64,000 bases of DNA, from positions 558,001 to 622,000 of the forward strand of contig NZ_AQYJ01000028.1 in NCBI RefSeq assembly GCF_000380565.1, written 5' to 3'. Shown here piece after piece: positions 35,030-49,110 of this stretch. The notes beneath the pieces were generated by a model. The model made no database searches, was not told the DNA's origin, and saw only the letters and a list, made by a program, of their open reading frames with translations. This DNA comes from Microbulbifer variabilis ATCC 700307. Lineage in GTDB: Bacteria > Pseudomonadota > Gammaproteobacteria > Pseudomonadales > Cellvibrionaceae. The position numbers and the translations under genes are program-made. The first letter of the stretch is position 1; each line of letters begins with the position of its first letter.

Positions 35030-36154
35030 ATGTCGAAACGCGATTATTACGAAGTCCTGGGCGTCGAGCGCGGCGCTTCAGATGCAGAGCTGAAGAAAGC
35101 TTACCGCCGGGTGGCGATGAAGTTCCACCCGGACCGCAATCCTGATGACAAGGAATCGGAAAACAAATTCAAGGAAGCTAATGAAGCTTACGAGATCCTG
35201 TCGGACTCAGAGAAGCGCGCTGCCTATGACCAATTTGGCCACGCTGGTGTAGAGGGCCAGATGGGTGGTGGTGGCGCCGGCGGTTTCGGTGGCTTCTCCG
35301 ATATCTTCGGCGACGTGTTCGGCGATATTTTCGGTGGTGGCGGCGGTGGCCGTCGCGGTGGCCCGGCGCGGGGTTCCGACTTGCGCTACGATCTTGAGCT
35401 GGACCTCGAGGACGCGGTGCGCGGCACCACAGTCAAGATTCGGGTGCCGACCCTGGCTTCCTGTGATACCTGCCACGGCTCTGGTGCCAAGCCTGGCTCT
35501 TCGCCGCAAACCTGTGGCACCTGTGGTGGTGCTGGCCAGGTGCGGATGCAGCAGGGTTTCTTCTCTGTACAGCAAACCTGCCCCAATTGTCGCGGTCGTG
35601 GCACTATCATTTCCGATCCCTGTGGCAGCTGCCACGGTCGTGGCCGCGTAGAAGAAACCAAAACCCTATCTGTGAAGGTTCCCCCCGGTGTGGATACCGG
35701 TGATCGTATCCGCCTGTCCGGAGAGGGTGAAGCAGGCCCCGATGGTGGTCCCTCCGGTGATCTCTATGTACAAGTGGTGGTAAAAGAGCACGAACTGTTC
35801 CAGCGTGATGGCAAGAACCTCTACTGCGAAGTGCCGATCAGTTTTGCCGCCGCTGCATTGGGCGGTGAGCTGGAGGTACCAACCCTGGATGGCAAGGTGA
35901 AGCTGAAGATCCCGGCAGAGAGCCAGACAGGCAAACTGTTCCGCCTGCGTGGCAAAGGCGTTACTCCAGTACGCGGCGGCGCTACCGGTGATTTGCTGTG
36001 TCGGGTTGTAGTGGAAACTCCAGTTAACCTATCCGGCAAACAGAAAGAATTGCTGCAGGAATTTGCCAATACCCTGAGCGAAAAGAAAAATGCACCGCGT
36101 CAGACCGGTTGGTTTGAAGGTGTGAAGAACTTCTTTGGGGATATGAAGCTTTAA
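35030..36154 (+). CDS. dnaJ: Chaperone DnaJ (Hsp40)
   Basis: This is a full-length 374-residue type I DnaJ. It has a J domain with HPD ([10 protein letters not shown]), a Gly/Phe linker ([20 protein letters not shown]), four zinc-finger repeats ([32 protein letters not shown]) and C-terminal client-binding domains. It stimulates DnaK ATPase and delivers clients. Third gene of the chaperone cluster. Confidence 0.99.
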   Translation: MSKRDYYEVLGVERGASDAELKKAYRRVAMKFHPDRNPDDKESENKFKEANEAYEILSDSEKRAAYDQFGHAGVEGQMGGGGAGGFGGFSDIFGDVFGDIFGGGGGGRRGGPARGSDLRYDLELDLEDAVRGTTVKIRVPTLASCDTCHGSGAKPGSSPQTCGTCGGAGQVRMQQGFFSVQQTCPNCRGRGTIISDPCGSCHGRGRVEETKTLSVKVPPGVDTGDRIRLSGEGEAGPDGGPSGDLYVQVVVKEHELFQRDGKNLYCEVPISFAAAALGGELEVPTLDGKVKLKIPAESQTGKLFRLRGKGVTPVRGGATGDLLCRVVVETPVNLSGKQKELLQEFANTLSEKKNAPRQTGWFEGVKNFFGDMKL

Positions 36155-36205
36155 TCTTCCACTTGGCTCCCTCAGTTGCTAGAGCTGGCTGAGTGAGCAC
36201 TGGAA

Positions 36206-36232
36206 TGACCCAGTAATATCTTTACTGGGTCA
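36206..36232. terminator. Perfect hairpin between convergent dnaJ and Spy-like gene
   Basis: TGACCCAGTAA and TTACTGGGTCA pair perfectly around a 5-nt loop. The right arm overlaps the stop codon of the minus-strand gene. No U-tract follows on either strand. Confidence 0.5.
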
Positions 36233-36685
36233 GCGCTCCTGGGCTGCCCGGACCCGTAACCTGTTAGCAAATTCACGCAGGAATTCGTGCTGAATTCTGC
36301 CCGCCTCCTTTAGTTGTTTCTGATTTAATTTTCCCTTTAATTCCTTCAGCGTTTGAGCGCTGATGGCAGCCATTTGTGCGCCGATCTCTCCACGTTGTTT
36401 GGGGGTTAAATCAATTTTTTTGTCGCTCAACAAGCTATAGGCTTCCAATACTGCCTTTTTTTCCGCAAAACTCTCCTGCAGGATGGGCAAGACGACTTTT
36501 TCCTGTTCAGGGGTGAGCTGCAGACGCAGCGTCACCCAATCTGTTATGTCATCGTATTTCTCCCAAAAATCCGCATTGGCACCTTGTTGCTGGGCTGAGC
36601 CCGGCATGCTGCCAAAAGCCAGGGTCAGGGAAATAACCACCACAAGTAGATGCGGCAGGTGGTTAGATCGGATCATAAGTCGCAT
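36230..36685 (-). CDS. Periplasmic Spy/CpxP-like helical protein
   Basis: This 151-residue protein has a signal peptide (LLVVVISLTLAFGSMPGSAQ). The mature part is entirely helical, with LTPEQEKVVLPILQESFAEK and a later LTPKQRGEIGAQMAAIS. These paired LTPxQ motifs are typical of Spy/CpxP proteins, which are ATP-independent periplasmic chaperones or stress sensors. Identity to Spy itself is not clear, so it is assigned only to the fold type. Monocistronic. Confidence 0.55.
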   Translation of the reverse strand: MRLMIRSNHLPHLLVVVISLTLAFGSMPGSAQQQGANADFWEKYDDITDWVTLRLQLTPEQEKVVLPILQESFAEKKAVLEAYSLLSDKKIDLTPKQRGEIGAQMAAISAQTLKELKGKLNQKQLKEAGRIQHEFLREFANRLRVRAAQER

Positions 36686-36874
36686 ATTGGCGCTCCATTT
36701 ATCCCATCACATAAAGACTAGCAGCGGTGGTCAAGAGCGTTTTGGCAGCAAACTCTCTCTTGGGAATAAAGATTACCATTGATATTTCCATGGTGTGTTA
36801 GCTGCCTGGTAGCAGCTTTTATTGTCTGCACTCTTCTTCATTTAAAGGGGGTCTATTTCGCTATGCGCCACTGA

Positions 36875-37738
<864 letters not shown>

Positions 37739-37892
37739 TCTCACCTTGAACCGATATTTTTGGTGCCTGCAGGGGCGCCGCGAGATGATTTTCTAATTTT
37801 CATTTGCCCGCCATTTTTGTGGGCGAAGCTATTAAAGGCCGCTGGGTTTTCACCCTGTCGACCACCCTGTAATCCCTTTTGAGGAACTGCTA

Positions 37893-39308
37893 TTGGAAAA
37901 GAAGCTGATTGTCGGCAGTGAGGAGTGGTGCGGATTTCCTGCACTTGGCATTCCGGCGATTAAGGCGCGAGTGGATTCTGGAGCGAAAACTTCCTGTCTG
38001 CACGCTTATAACATCCATACCTTTAAGCGCGACGGTGAACCCTGGGTAAGTTTTGAGGCTCACCCATTGCAGCACCAGCGTCGCCCCTCTGTGCGTTGTG
38101 AGGCTCGCCTGCTGGATAAACGCCTGGTGCGGAGCTCCTCAGGTGAAAGTGAGAAGCGCCCGGTCATTCGCACATCCATGTCTGTGGGGGGCAGTGTCTG
38201 GGATATCGAGTTGACCCTGACTAATCGCGACAGTATGGGGTATCGCATGTTGCTTGGTCGGGAGGCCATGCTGGGGCGTATGTTGGTGGACCCCTCAGAG
38301 AGTTTTTGCCTGGGTGAGATTCCCCAAAGCCAGTTGGATGAATTCTACCGGGATGAACACCATATTGCGGGTACTGGCCTGCGTATCGGTGTACTGGCAT
38401 CCAATCCGGATCTCTACAGTAACCGACGCATTATGGAAGCCGGTGCCGAGCGGGGGCATCGCATGAGCTTTCTTGATATCCGCCAGTGCTACATGAAGCT
38501 CGACCCGAGTGAGCCAGAGGTGCACTATCGGGACGGGCGAATTCTCAATAACCTGGATGCCGTGATTCCGCGTATCCGCCCAAGCCAGACGTTCTATGGT
38601 TGCGCCCTGACGCGTCATTTTGAAAGCCTGGATGTGTTTGCCCTGAATGGCTCTGCAGCGATCAGCCAGTCTAGGGATAAGCTATTTTCCCTTCAGCTGT
38701 TACAGCAGAGCGGTCTGAGTATTCCTACCTCCGGTTTTGCCAACTCCCCGGTGGATACCAATGAGCTGATTGAAATGGTGGGTGGCGCACCTTTGGTTGT
38801 GAAGCTGCTGGAGGGTACCCAGGGGCGCGGCGTGGTGCTGGCAGAAACCCGCAAAGCGGGGGAGTCGGTGATCAACGCGTTCAAGTCCCTGAAGGCGAAT
38901 TTATTGGTGCAGGAGTTTATCCGCGAAGCGCAAGGTAAGGATCTGCGCTTATTTGTCATTGATGGTCGCGTGGTGGCTTCAATTCAGCGGGAGGCGGCAC
39001 CTGGGGAGTTTCGTGCCAATATTCATCAGGGTGGGACTGCTTCGGTAGTGAAAGTCACCCAGGAGGAGAAGCGCCTGGCGATTAAGGCTGCCAAAGTATT
39101 GGGGCTCAAGGTGGCCGGGGTGGATATTATTCGCTCGAGTAAGGGGCCGTTGTTGCTGGAAGTGAACTCCTCTCCTGGTCTTGAAGGGATTGAGAGTGCC
39201 ACGCGTAAGGATGTGGCTGGCGCCATGATTATGTCTATTGAGAAGGCGCTCAAATGGCGCCCGGCGGTAACAGGCGATGGCAGTGGAGGCAGTCCGCAGG
39301 TGGTGTAG
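37893..39308 (+). CDS. RimK-family ATP-grasp ligase fused to an ATP-dependent zinc protease-like domain
   Basis: The start is TTG 37893, seven bases after GAGGAA, the only good ribosome site. Residues 1-150 form a RimK-linked aspartyl-protease-like domain (PF05618) with [28 protein letters not shown]. From about 165 a RimK ATP-grasp ligase follows ([61 protein letters not shown]). RimK enzymes add glutamates or other amino acids to proteins or peptides. The two domains are separate genes in many bacteria; here they are one polypeptide of 471 residues. Substrate unknown. Confidence 0.9.
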   Translation: MEKKLIVGSEEWCGFPALGIPAIKARVDSGAKTSCLHAYNIHTFKRDGEPWVSFEAHPLQHQRRPSVRCEARLLDKRLVRSSSGESEKRPVIRTSMSVGGSVWDIELTLTNRDSMGYRMLLGREAMLGRMLVDPSESFCLGEIPQSQLDEFYRDEHHIAGTGLRIGVLASNPDLYSNRRIMEAGAERGHRMSFLDIRQCYMKLDPSEPEVHYRDGRILNNLDAVIPRIRPSQTFYGCALTRHFESLDVFALNGSAAISQSRDKLFSLQLLQQSGLSIPTSGFANSPVDTNELIEMVGGAPLVVKLLEGTQGRGVVLAETRKAGESVINAFKSLKANLLVQEFIREAQGKDLRLFVIDGRVVASIQREAAPGEFRANIHQGGTASVVKVTQEEKRLAIKAAKVLGLKVAGVDIIRSSKGPLLLEVNSSPGLEGIESATRKDVAGAMIMSIEKALKWRPAVTGDGSGGSPQVV

Positions 39309-39501
39309 TTGTCGCTGGAGCGGGAATGGCGCCGACACTGGCAGGCCCGGTAGACTAACCTTCAGGGGTGGCCGGGCTTTTTGCAGGCGCGCAACCAGAG
39401 CCCCGGTGTAGGTCCCAAACCGTGGGCCTCCGCCGATTAAAACCGTTTTGGGGCGATAATTGTATGGCCCCGGACGGCGCAACCCCAGGGCTTTAACGAT
39501 C

Positions 39502-40065
39502 GTGAAAATTCCCAGCTGTCGCACCCTCTCCTGTCTTTCTCTACTTCTAATCTTACTTGCTGCGCCAGTAGTGCAGGCGGCAGTGAACCTTTCCGATACC
39601 CCTTTGGGGAGAAGGGTGATGGTGGATTACATTCTGCACTTCGCTTACAACCTGCAGTGGCCGGTCAACGCTTTTGCCAATCAGCGCGCGCCTTTCAGGG
39701 TATGCTTGATGGGAGGCGATTCTTTAGGTGAACCCCTGGCGGAGCGTTTTAAGAACCAGCGTATCGACGGTCGTCGGGTGGAGCTGGAAAAGATTGACCT
39801 GAAAGAGATGCTGCAGGCGCGCAAGTGCCAGATCGTAGTACTCGGTGCCATGGAGCGTGCCAGCTTACTCAAGGCCCTGGTGGCTGTAGAGTACTTCCCG
39901 GTTCTCACTATCAGTGATGCCCAGCGCTTTGCTGCAACTGGCGGTATGATTGAGTTTGCCGATAGCGGTGGTGAAGTAGCCCTGCGCATGAACAAGACCA
40001 TGCTGGAAAAGGCTGAGCTGAAAATGGGAAACAGCTTGTTCCGCCTGGGGCAGAAACCAGAGTAA
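39502..40065 (+). CDS. YfiR-family periplasmic protein (DUF4154)
   Basis: The open frame reaches back to 39460, but GTG 39502 begins a signal peptide (MKIPSCRTLSCLSLLLILLA). The mature protein shows the YfiR/DUF4154 layout: ILHFAYNLQWPVNAFANQ, FRVCLMGGDSLGEPL, CQIVVLGAMERASLLKAL, PVLTISDAQRFAATGGMIEF and NKTMLEKAELKMGNSL. In Pseudomonas YfiR represses the diguanylate cyclase YfiN, linking it to biofilm control; no yfiN is adjacent here. The protein probably acts in the periplasm. Confidence 0.8.
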   Translation: MKIPSCRTLSCLSLLLILLAAPVVQAAVNLSDTPLGRRVMVDYILHFAYNLQWPVNAFANQRAPFRVCLMGGDSLGEPLAERFKNQRIDGRRVELEKIDLKEMLQARKCQIVVLGAMERASLLKALVAVEYFPVLTISDAQRFAATGGMIEFADSGGEVALRMNKTMLEKAELKMGNSLFRLGQKPE

Positions 40066-40244
40066 AGAAGAGCGCCCCGCCAGGCTTGGCGTATTTTTGC
40101 ACTAGCGTCCAGAGGTAAATTCGCGTAGAATCTGCGCCCGAATTTGGGCCGGTGCCGCGAAGCTTGATCGCGCAGCGCGAGCCCACTAAAAAGCCGGTGG
40201 CAAGCATCGGCCAATTTGTGAGAGCCGCGCGTGAAAAGATTTTT

Positions 40245-40283
40245 AAAGCGAGATGAAGCTGCGATGTTTCATCTCGCTTTTTT
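40245..40283 (+). terminator. Strong intrinsic terminator in the carA leader
   Basis: AAAGCGAGATGAA and TTCATCTCGCTTT pair perfectly and are followed by a U-tract (40278-40283). It lies 115 bp upstream of the carA start and 180 bp after the YfiR-like gene, so it may either end the upstream transcript or act as an attenuator within the carA leader. Confidence 0.9.
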
Positions 40284-40396
40284 ATGCGCGTGCCAGTCAG
40301 GAGCCGCGTGCTCCAAAGCCCACAAACCCCGCCCGGAAGCAGTTCTGAAGATTGGAGTTCAACTTGACTAAAGCTGTCCCTACGTCGGAGGCCTTC

Positions 40397-41545
40397 ATGC
40401 CCCACAACTTTATGCAGAGTACAACTCCCGCGCTGCTGGTGCTCGCTGATGGTAGTGTCTTCGAAGGACGCGCAATCGGTGCCCACGGCAGTTCTGTTGG
40501 CGAGGTCGTGTTCAACACATCCATGACCGGTTATCAGGAGATCCTCACCGATCCTTCCTACGCCCGCCAGATTGTGACTCTGACCTACCCACACATCGGC
40601 AACACTGGCACCAACCAGGAAGACGAAGAGTGCGCTGATATCTGGGCTGCCGGCCTGGTAATCCGCGACCTGCCGCTGCTGGCCAGCAGCTTCCGCAACG
40701 AGCAGTCCCTGGAAGACTACCTGCGCGAGCGCAATATCGTTGGTATCGCCGATATCGACACCCGTCGCCTGACCCGCCTGCTGCGCGACAAGGGTGCACA
40801 GAGCGGTTGCATCGTTGCCGGTGATAATATCGACCGCGAAGAAGCCCTGGCCAAGGCCGAGGAATTTGCAGGTCTGAAAGGGATGGACCTGGCCAAGGTA
40901 GTGAGCACCAAGGAAGCCTACCCCTTCAATGAAGGCACCTGGGAGCTGGGCGAAGGCCACAAGGCCGCGCCGGAACAGCCCTTCAAAGTGGTGGCTTACG
41001 ACTTTGGTGTGAAGCGCAATATCCTGCGCATGCTGGTGGATCGCGGCTGCGATATCACCGTAGTACCGGCGGAGACCCCGGCCTCTGAAGTGCTAGCGAT
41101 GAATCCCAGCGGTGTATTCCTGTCCAATGGCCCCGGTGACCCCGAGCCCTGTGAATACGCGATTACCGCTATCCGCGAAATCCTCGACGCGGGCATTCCC
41201 ACTTACGGTATCTGCCTGGGCCACCAGCTGCTGGGCCTGGCGGTGGGCGGTAAAACGGCCAAGATGAAGTTCGGTCACCATGGCGGCAACCATCCGGTAC
41301 AGGACCTGAACAGCACCAAGGTGATGATCACTGCACAGAACCACGGTTTCGAAGTGGACGCCGACAGCCTGCCGGACAATGTGGAAGTTACCCACAAGTC
41401 CCTGTTCGATGGCACCTTGCAGGGTATTCACCTGAAGGACAAGCCGGCCTTCAGCTTCCAGGGCCACCCGGAAGCGAGCCCGGGCCCTCACGATGTGGCA
41501 CCGTTGTTCGACCACTTTATCGATTTGATGAAAGAGCGCGCCTAA
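40397..41545 (+). CDS. carA: Carbamoyl-phosphate synthase small subunit
   Basis: The frame begins at TTG 40352, but ATG 40397 has GGAGG five bases upstream and gives 382 residues, the E. coli length. [17 protein letters not shown] opens the N-terminal domain. The glutaminase has the nucleophile Cys in [11 protein letters not shown] and the His-Glu of [11 protein letters not shown]. It supplies ammonia to CarB for carbamoyl phosphate, feeding arginine and pyrimidine synthesis. Confidence 0.98.
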   Translation: MPHNFMQSTTPALLVLADGSVFEGRAIGAHGSSVGEVVFNTSMTGYQEILTDPSYARQIVTLTYPHIGNTGTNQEDEECADIWAAGLVIRDLPLLASSFRNEQSLEDYLRERNIVGIADIDTRRLTRLLRDKGAQSGCIVAGDNIDREEALAKAEEFAGLKGMDLAKVVSTKEAYPFNEGTWELGEGHKAAPEQPFKVVAYDFGVKRNILRMLVDRGCDITVVPAETPASEVLAMNPSGVFLSNGPGDPEPCEYAITAIREILDAGIPTYGICLGHQLLGLAVGGKTAKMKFGHHGGNHPVQDLNSTKVMITAQNHGFEVDADSLPDNVEVTHKSLFDGTLQGIHLKDKPAFSFQGHPEASPGPHDVAPLFDHFIDLMKERA

Positions 41546-41574
41546 GGGTGCAGCCCGCCCAGGGTAGGGCAAAC

Positions 41575-41596
41575 AACCGCCGCTTTTGCGGCGGTT
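41575..41596. terminator. Perfect hairpin just after carA
   Basis: AACCGCCGC and GCGGCGGTT form a 9-bp stem with a TTTT loop, immediately before the MITE-like element. No U-tract. Could reduce transcription into carB. Confidence 0.6.
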
Positions 41597-41597
41597 A

Positions 41598-41867
41598 TAA
41601 GGAGACTCTGAATAACGCCGTAATACCTCTGCGGGTCCTTGAAGGCTGCAGATGTTAGGCGCAGCTCGCCGCGAATGGCCGTAGCCCTTTGCAAGAGCTG
41701 CAACGCAGCAGCTGTGGCCTTCAAGGCCCGCCCTTCGGGGCTTGCATAGCGATTCACACTCCGCGTTGCGACTTCTTGAAAGGTCTAGACATTCCTGCGA
41801 AGCCGCGCCTTGATTGTGAACCGCTCTGCAAGCCAGAGGCATTACGGAGTTGTTTAGAGTCTCCTTA
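41598..41867. mobile_element. MITE-like element between carA and carB
   Basis: A 270-bp segment bounded by 34-bp terminal inverted repeats that match at 30 positions (left TAAGGAGACTCTG..., right ...AGAGTCTCCTTA). It has no credible transposase frame, so it is non-autonomous. Ends of the GGAGACTCTG type are common in IS5-like families (recalled, not checked). It separates carA from carB by 380 bp, where these genes are usually nearly adjacent. Confidence 0.75.
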
Positions 41868-41925
41868 CAAGACACGAATGAAATTTAGCGCAGCCGGCCT
41901 TAGCCGGTAGTAGAACGGAAGAAAG

Positions 41926-45153
<3,228 letters not shown>

Positions 45154-45238
45154 GCATTCACAACAATTCGTAAGTTCCGACCGGGCCTTGTGGTAACACA
45201 GGGCCCGGTTTCGTAGTAACTATAATGGAGGTCCCACA

Positions 45239-45715
45239 TTGAACCGGGTACCAATGACCGTTGAAGGCGCAGATGCGCTGCGTTCAGAATTGGATAATCT
45301 GAAAAAAGTCGAACGCCCCGCTGTTGTACAGGCTATTGCCGAGGCGCGAGAACACGGTGATTTGAAGGAAAATGCCGAGTACCACGCGGCGAGGGAGAAG
45401 CAGGGCTTTGTTGAAGGGCGTATCCAGGAAATTGAAGCCAAGCTCTCCCATGCACAAGTGATCGATGTAAAGTCGATTGAGCCCAGCGACAAGGTAATTT
45501 TCGGTACTACAGTAACGATTATTCACCTGGATAATGATCAGGAAGTAACCTACAAGATTGTTGGTGACGATGAGGCTGATGTGAAGAAACACAAAATCTC
45601 AGTAAATTCACCGATTGCCCGTGCCCTGATTGGCAAGGAAGTGGGAGACGTGGTTGTGGTGCATACTCCCTCTGGCGCAGTGGAGTATGAGATTGATACG
45701 GTAGAGCACCTGTAA
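45239..45715 (+). CDS. greA: Transcription elongation factor GreA
   Basis: The start is TTG 45239 (ribosome site TGGAGG before it), giving the family's [18 protein letters not shown]. The N-terminal coiled coil has [20 protein letters not shown] with the acidic tip, and the C-terminal domain has [17 protein letters not shown]. GreA restarts backtracked RNA polymerase by promoting transcript cleavage. It follows carB, the usual order. Confidence 0.98.
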   Translation: MNRVPMTVEGADALRSELDNLKKVERPAVVQAIAEAREHGDLKENAEYHAAREKQGFVEGRIQEIEAKLSHAQVIDVKSIEPSDKVIFGTTVTIIHLDNDQEVTYKIVGDDEADVKKHKISVNSPIARALIGKEVGDVVVVHTPSGAVEYEIDTVEHL

Positions 45716-45732
45716 TAAGGTCCCTCACCACA

Positions 45733-45762
45733 AAAAAGGGCGGCCATAGGCCGCCCTTTTTC
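45733..45762. terminator. Bidirectional terminator between greA and the curli locus
   Basis: AAAAGGGCGGCC and GGCCGCCCTTTT pair around a 3-nt loop with A-run on the left and T-run on the right, so it can end greA (plus) and the last curlin gene (minus). Confidence 0.93.
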
Positions 45763-45776
45763 TTTCTGATAGTTTC

Positions 45777-46922
45777 CTATTGTAAAACAACGCTCTTGTT
45801 TGCATGGCCTACCTGAAGAACCAGTGCAGTTTCACAGTGGCCGAGCTGGCCGACCAAGCTTTCATTGTATCCGCCGACCTGGACTGCTAACGCCTTATGC
45901 TTACTACCGATCTGGCCTAGATAGACGTCGTTGCCATATCCAATCTGCTTGGCATTGGCGTAGTTATAGTAACCGGCCTGGGAGATATCCGCCTCGTTGT
46001 AGAAGCCTTTCTGATCAATGGAGGCATCGTTATGCTCCCCATAAGCTTGGCGAATATCGGCATCATTTTTATATCCGTACTGCTCTATATTTGCATAGCT
46101 TTTATCAGCGTATTGATCGACGTCCGCGTCATTCCTCCAGCCTTTTTGACGAGTTTTGGCATCATTATGATCGCCATGTTGATCAATTTCGGCATCATTT
46201 TTATAGCCACGCTGCTTGATGCTTGCGTAGTTATAATCACCCGGCTGGTTGATATGTGCGTCGTTCATCCAGCCTTTTTGCTTAACATGAGCATCGTTGT
46301 GATTACCGCTCTGGTGTACGTCGGCATCGTTCATACCACCATGACCCTGATAGATATGGACGTAGTTCCCTTCGCCGGTTTGTATAACATCGGTGTCAGC
46401 ATGGTCGCCTTTTTGTTTGATAATTACCTCGCCATTGTAGCTACCCAGCTGGGTTATGGATGCCTTGCCATAGTCGCCACTCTGCTTAATTTTGGCAACA
46501 TTGTACCCACCAAAAGTTTGAAGCGTTTTAGCGTCATTACCGTTACCTTCCTGGTAATGGTAAGACTTACTATGGTGCTCGTTAACCTGCAGGGTTACTG
46601 AAGTATTGTGGTCCCCTACCTGCTTGGAAGTGGCATGGTTATCGTGCCCAAAAATTTGGGTTATGTTGGAGAAGTTACCGTCACCATATTGGTATTGTAT
46701 GGCTTCGCTGTCATGCTCTTCGCCTTGTGAAGCGACAGCGGCATTGTGATCACCATATTGTACTTGTTTTACGTAATTGTCATGGCTTCCAGCGCCAACC
46801 TGAAAAGAATTTACCGTGTTACCGTTTCCATATTGCAGTTGCTCGGTAACATTATCTGCCGCAAAAGCGGTACCGCTGATAGCGAGAGTAATTGCGGCAG
46901 CGATAGGGGTCAAAGATTTCAT
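45777..46922 (-). CDS. Curlin-repeat protein 5, charged/aromatic (CsgA-like)
   Basis: ATG 46922 (GGAG upstream) begins the signal peptide MKSLTPIAAAITLAISGTAF, shared with the other curlins; the open frame extends to 47000. The mature 360 residues are about 30 units of 11 residues of the form Q-x-G-x-x-N-x-A-x-x-x. The units alternate in type: QKGWMNDAHIN, QPGDYNYASIK, QRGYKNDAEID, QHGDHNDAKTR. Curlin repeats stack into the beta-solenoid core of amyloid fibres. It is unusual in its His/Asp/Trp/Tyr content. The C-terminus ends in a Gln, as do all five paralogues. Likely an extracellular fibre subunit with special surface chemistry. Confidence 0.88.
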   Translation of the reverse strand: MKSLTPIAAAITLAISGTAFAADNVTEQLQYGNGNTVNSFQVGAGSHDNYVKQVQYGDHNAAVASQGEEHDSEAIQYQYGDGNFSNITQIFGHDNHATSKQVGDHNTSVTLQVNEHHSKSYHYQEGNGNDAKTLQTFGGYNVAKIKQSGDYGKASITQLGSYNGEVIIKQKGDHADTDVIQTGEGNYVHIYQGHGGMNDADVHQSGNHNDAHVKQKGWMNDAHINQPGDYNYASIKQRGYKNDAEIDQHGDHNDAKTRQKGWRNDADVDQYADKSYANIEQYGYKNDADIRQAYGEHNDASIDQKGFYNEADISQAGYYNYANAKQIGYGNDVYLGQIGSKHKALAVQVGGYNESLVGQLGHCETALVLQVGHANKSVVLQ

Positions 46923-47221
46923 GAGTGTCTCCATTACTACATAAAAATGAGCATCACGATTGGGGTCAGCGTTCAAGTGCTGATAGGGATGGCACGTCAT
47001 CCTGTGCCGAGGTTTTTACAGCGAAAGCACTAGCCCGGCAGAGTCAGCGCAACTGTAAATCGGGAATACGGCCAGCAATAGGAGGTGGCCGCATGAAATA
47101 GCGTATCGATGGAAAATCGAGGTGAGGGGAAAACAAATACATGATAATTGGCATCCTTGATACTGCTTAGGAGTCCAAATGTTCGTTCCGTCCTCTTCAG
47201 TCTTGTAGCTGCAGTGAGATG

Positions 47222-47261
47222 CGGCTATAGGAGAGAAGTTCTAATTCTCTAGGAATAAAGT
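47222..47261 (-). promoter_or_regulatory. 40-bp shared curlin promoter-like element, copy 1
   Basis: Minus strand: ACTTTATTCC at the left end and CCTATAGCCG at the right end, exactly 20 bp apart. The same outer elements at the same spacing occur at 50591-50630 and 53091-53130. CCTATAG could be the -10 region, and ACTTTATTCC a -35 or activator site. Confidence 0.7.
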
Positions 47262-47645
47262 TTTATTTGTAGAAATAGAGAGAGGAAAAATAGTGATTTT
47301 GGCGACGCTGTCAGGTGATTCAATATGGCTACCTAAAATCTGCGCAGATAAGGGGAGGCGTAATGGAGTCAAAGTGCGACAGATAGCTATCGAAAAATTA
47401 AAGTTTACTGAGTGAATGGCAAGGATGATTTAGTTTTCGGATAAAAAATTTTTACTATGTGACCTGCTTGTGATTACTTGTATCCAATTTCGATGACGTT
47501 TGCAGTTATTCTACGGTTTAGTAGGTCTGGGATAATGGAAATTAAGTGTGGCTATATGGGGGTAGCTCCCCAAAAAAATAGCTGGGAGTTAAATGGTAAG
47601 GGAAATTAAATTATTGCCCGGAAATTAACTCCAAAAAATAAGAAT

Positions 47646-47673
47646 GGCTGAGGAGCTAATTAATCTCCTCAGC
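47646..47673 (-). terminator. Terminator of the gene at 47688
   Basis: GCTGAGGAG and CTCCTCAGC (minus strand) pair, followed by a T-rich run (CATTCTTATTTTTT). Confidence 0.85.
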
Positions 47674-47687
47674 ATGAAATATCTGGA

Positions 47688-48578
47688 TTACTGATGCACT
47701 ATGGCGGTATTACCTGTGCCCACCTGGGTAATATTTGCTGACTCAGAAAACCCAGACTGGATCACCGTTGCGTTATTCAATCCACCGGACTGGTTCACTA
47801 TCACCATATGTCCGCCACCAAGTCCGCCACCACCTGACTGCATAATAGTGGCATGGTTCATAAATCCATCCTGATTAACATAAGCGCTGTTGTACCAGGA
47901 AACCTGGACAATCGTAGTCAGGTTGCTTTCACCATTTTGAACTATATCAGCTTCGTTATACATATCAGCCTGTTCAATTTCAGCAGTGTGGGACATACCC
48001 GCTTGATGAATATTGGCGTAGTGACCACTGCCTTCCTGGCTGATTAAGGCTTCGTGATAGGAACCTTCCTGCAGTATATAAGCCTCGGAGTTAAAGCTTG
48101 CATATTGGCCAATCAGAGCGCCATGAATATCGCCAATTTGCTCAATAACTGAAACATTATCACTACCAAGGTGCTGGTGGATTTCCGCCTCATTGCCCAT
48201 TCCATTCTGGCGAATCATAGCCTCATTATTTTGTGCCGAAATCTGGTAAGTACTGGCTCGATTGTCCATTCCTGATTGATAGATCAGTACATTGTTTCCG
48301 ATGCCACCCATCTGCAGGCTGTACATGTCATTCAGGGTACCTTCCTGAATTTGGTAAATGGTGCTGTCAGCCTCATTGGTTTGTATGGCTTCAGCGCTAT
48401 GATGGTTGCCACTTTGATTAACTTCAATATGGTTGTCGATAGCGCCTATGTCCGTCTGGTCGGCCGTGGCGGAATTGTTATTGCCACTCTGTTCAATTGT
48501 TGAGGTGTTATCTGAAGCGCTTACGATACCACTGGCTGACAACAAAATTGCCAGGGGCAGAACGGTAACCTTCCTCAC
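47688..48578 (-). CDS. Curlin-repeat protein 4 (CsgA-like)
   Basis: GTG 48578 has a good AGGAG site and begins the signal peptide (KVTVLPLAILLSASGIVSAS); the open frame runs to 48659. About 296 residues of 11-residue units (QSGNNNSATAD, QSGNHHSAEAI, QMGGIGNNVLI, QEGSYHEALIS, QEGSGHYANIH). It differs from its neighbours by acidic and aromatic substitutions and Met residues. It ends NITQVGTGNTAIVHQ, the shared terminal pattern. Probably a fibre subunit. It has no copy of the 40-bp element upstream. Confidence 0.87.
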   Translation of the reverse strand: MRKVTVLPLAILLSASGIVSASDNTSTIEQSGNNNSATADQTDIGAIDNHIEVNQSGNHHSAEAIQTNEADSTIYQIQEGTLNDMYSLQMGGIGNNVLIYQSGMDNRASTYQISAQNNEAMIRQNGMGNEAEIHQHLGSDNVSVIEQIGDIHGALIGQYASFNSEAYILQEGSYHEALISQEGSGHYANIHQAGMSHTAEIEQADMYNEADIVQNGESNLTTIVQVSWYNSAYVNQDGFMNHATIMQSGGGGLGGGHMVIVNQSGGLNNATVIQSGFSESANITQVGTGNTAIVHQ

Positions 48579-49066
48579 TGTGTACTCCTGCGTATTACCG
48601 TGTACTCGAGTCCATTCATATCCATTTACACGAAGATGGCCTCTTTCAAGTGAAGCCATCGCCGGGGCCTACAAAATTTCCTTACAGGAAACTTTAGCTG
48701 AAGTGAGCGTAAAAAAAATGCCTTGGCAGATATGTCTTTTCAATTGATGTGTATTTCTAAATCTATTTTTCTTGGCACCTAATTGAATGCGAATTATCGT
48801 ATTGTCGTTTAGTTTGCTTGGGTGATGTATTGGATTTTAATAGTGCCAGCTGATGCTTTTTTCTTATACTTAAACCAGTTGATGGTACTTGTTGGTATGG
48901 TATTTACCTTTGGTTGTGCATCTACATATCCAGAGATGCTGGATTTCAATATTACTTGGAAGATGCAGCTATGAAACCGTAATACATAAAAGAATCTAAT
49001 TTTGTGGCGTGGAGAGGTAGTAAAGATTCAAATGTCTAGTGTTTCCAGAGATCGGAATTGAAGTGC

Positions 49067-49102
49067 TGGGAAAGCTAACCTGTTGTCAGGTTGGCTTTCC
49101 CA
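49067..49102 (-). terminator. Terminator-like hairpin after the gene at 49111
   Basis: GGGAAAGC..AACCTG pairs with CAGGTT..GCTTTCCC; a long stem with two mismatches. U-tract weak. Confidence 0.6.
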
Positions 49103-49110
49103 AGTTTGAA

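Larger units (their letters stand above)
46923..47687. other. Intergenic leader with conserved element and terminator of the preceding gene
   Basis: It contains the 40-bp element at 47222-47261 (promoter of the gene at 45777, about 300 nt upstream) and a terminator hairpin at 47646-47673. The 300-nt leader between them and the start codon holds no gene and may be a regulated 5' UTR. Confidence 0.6.
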
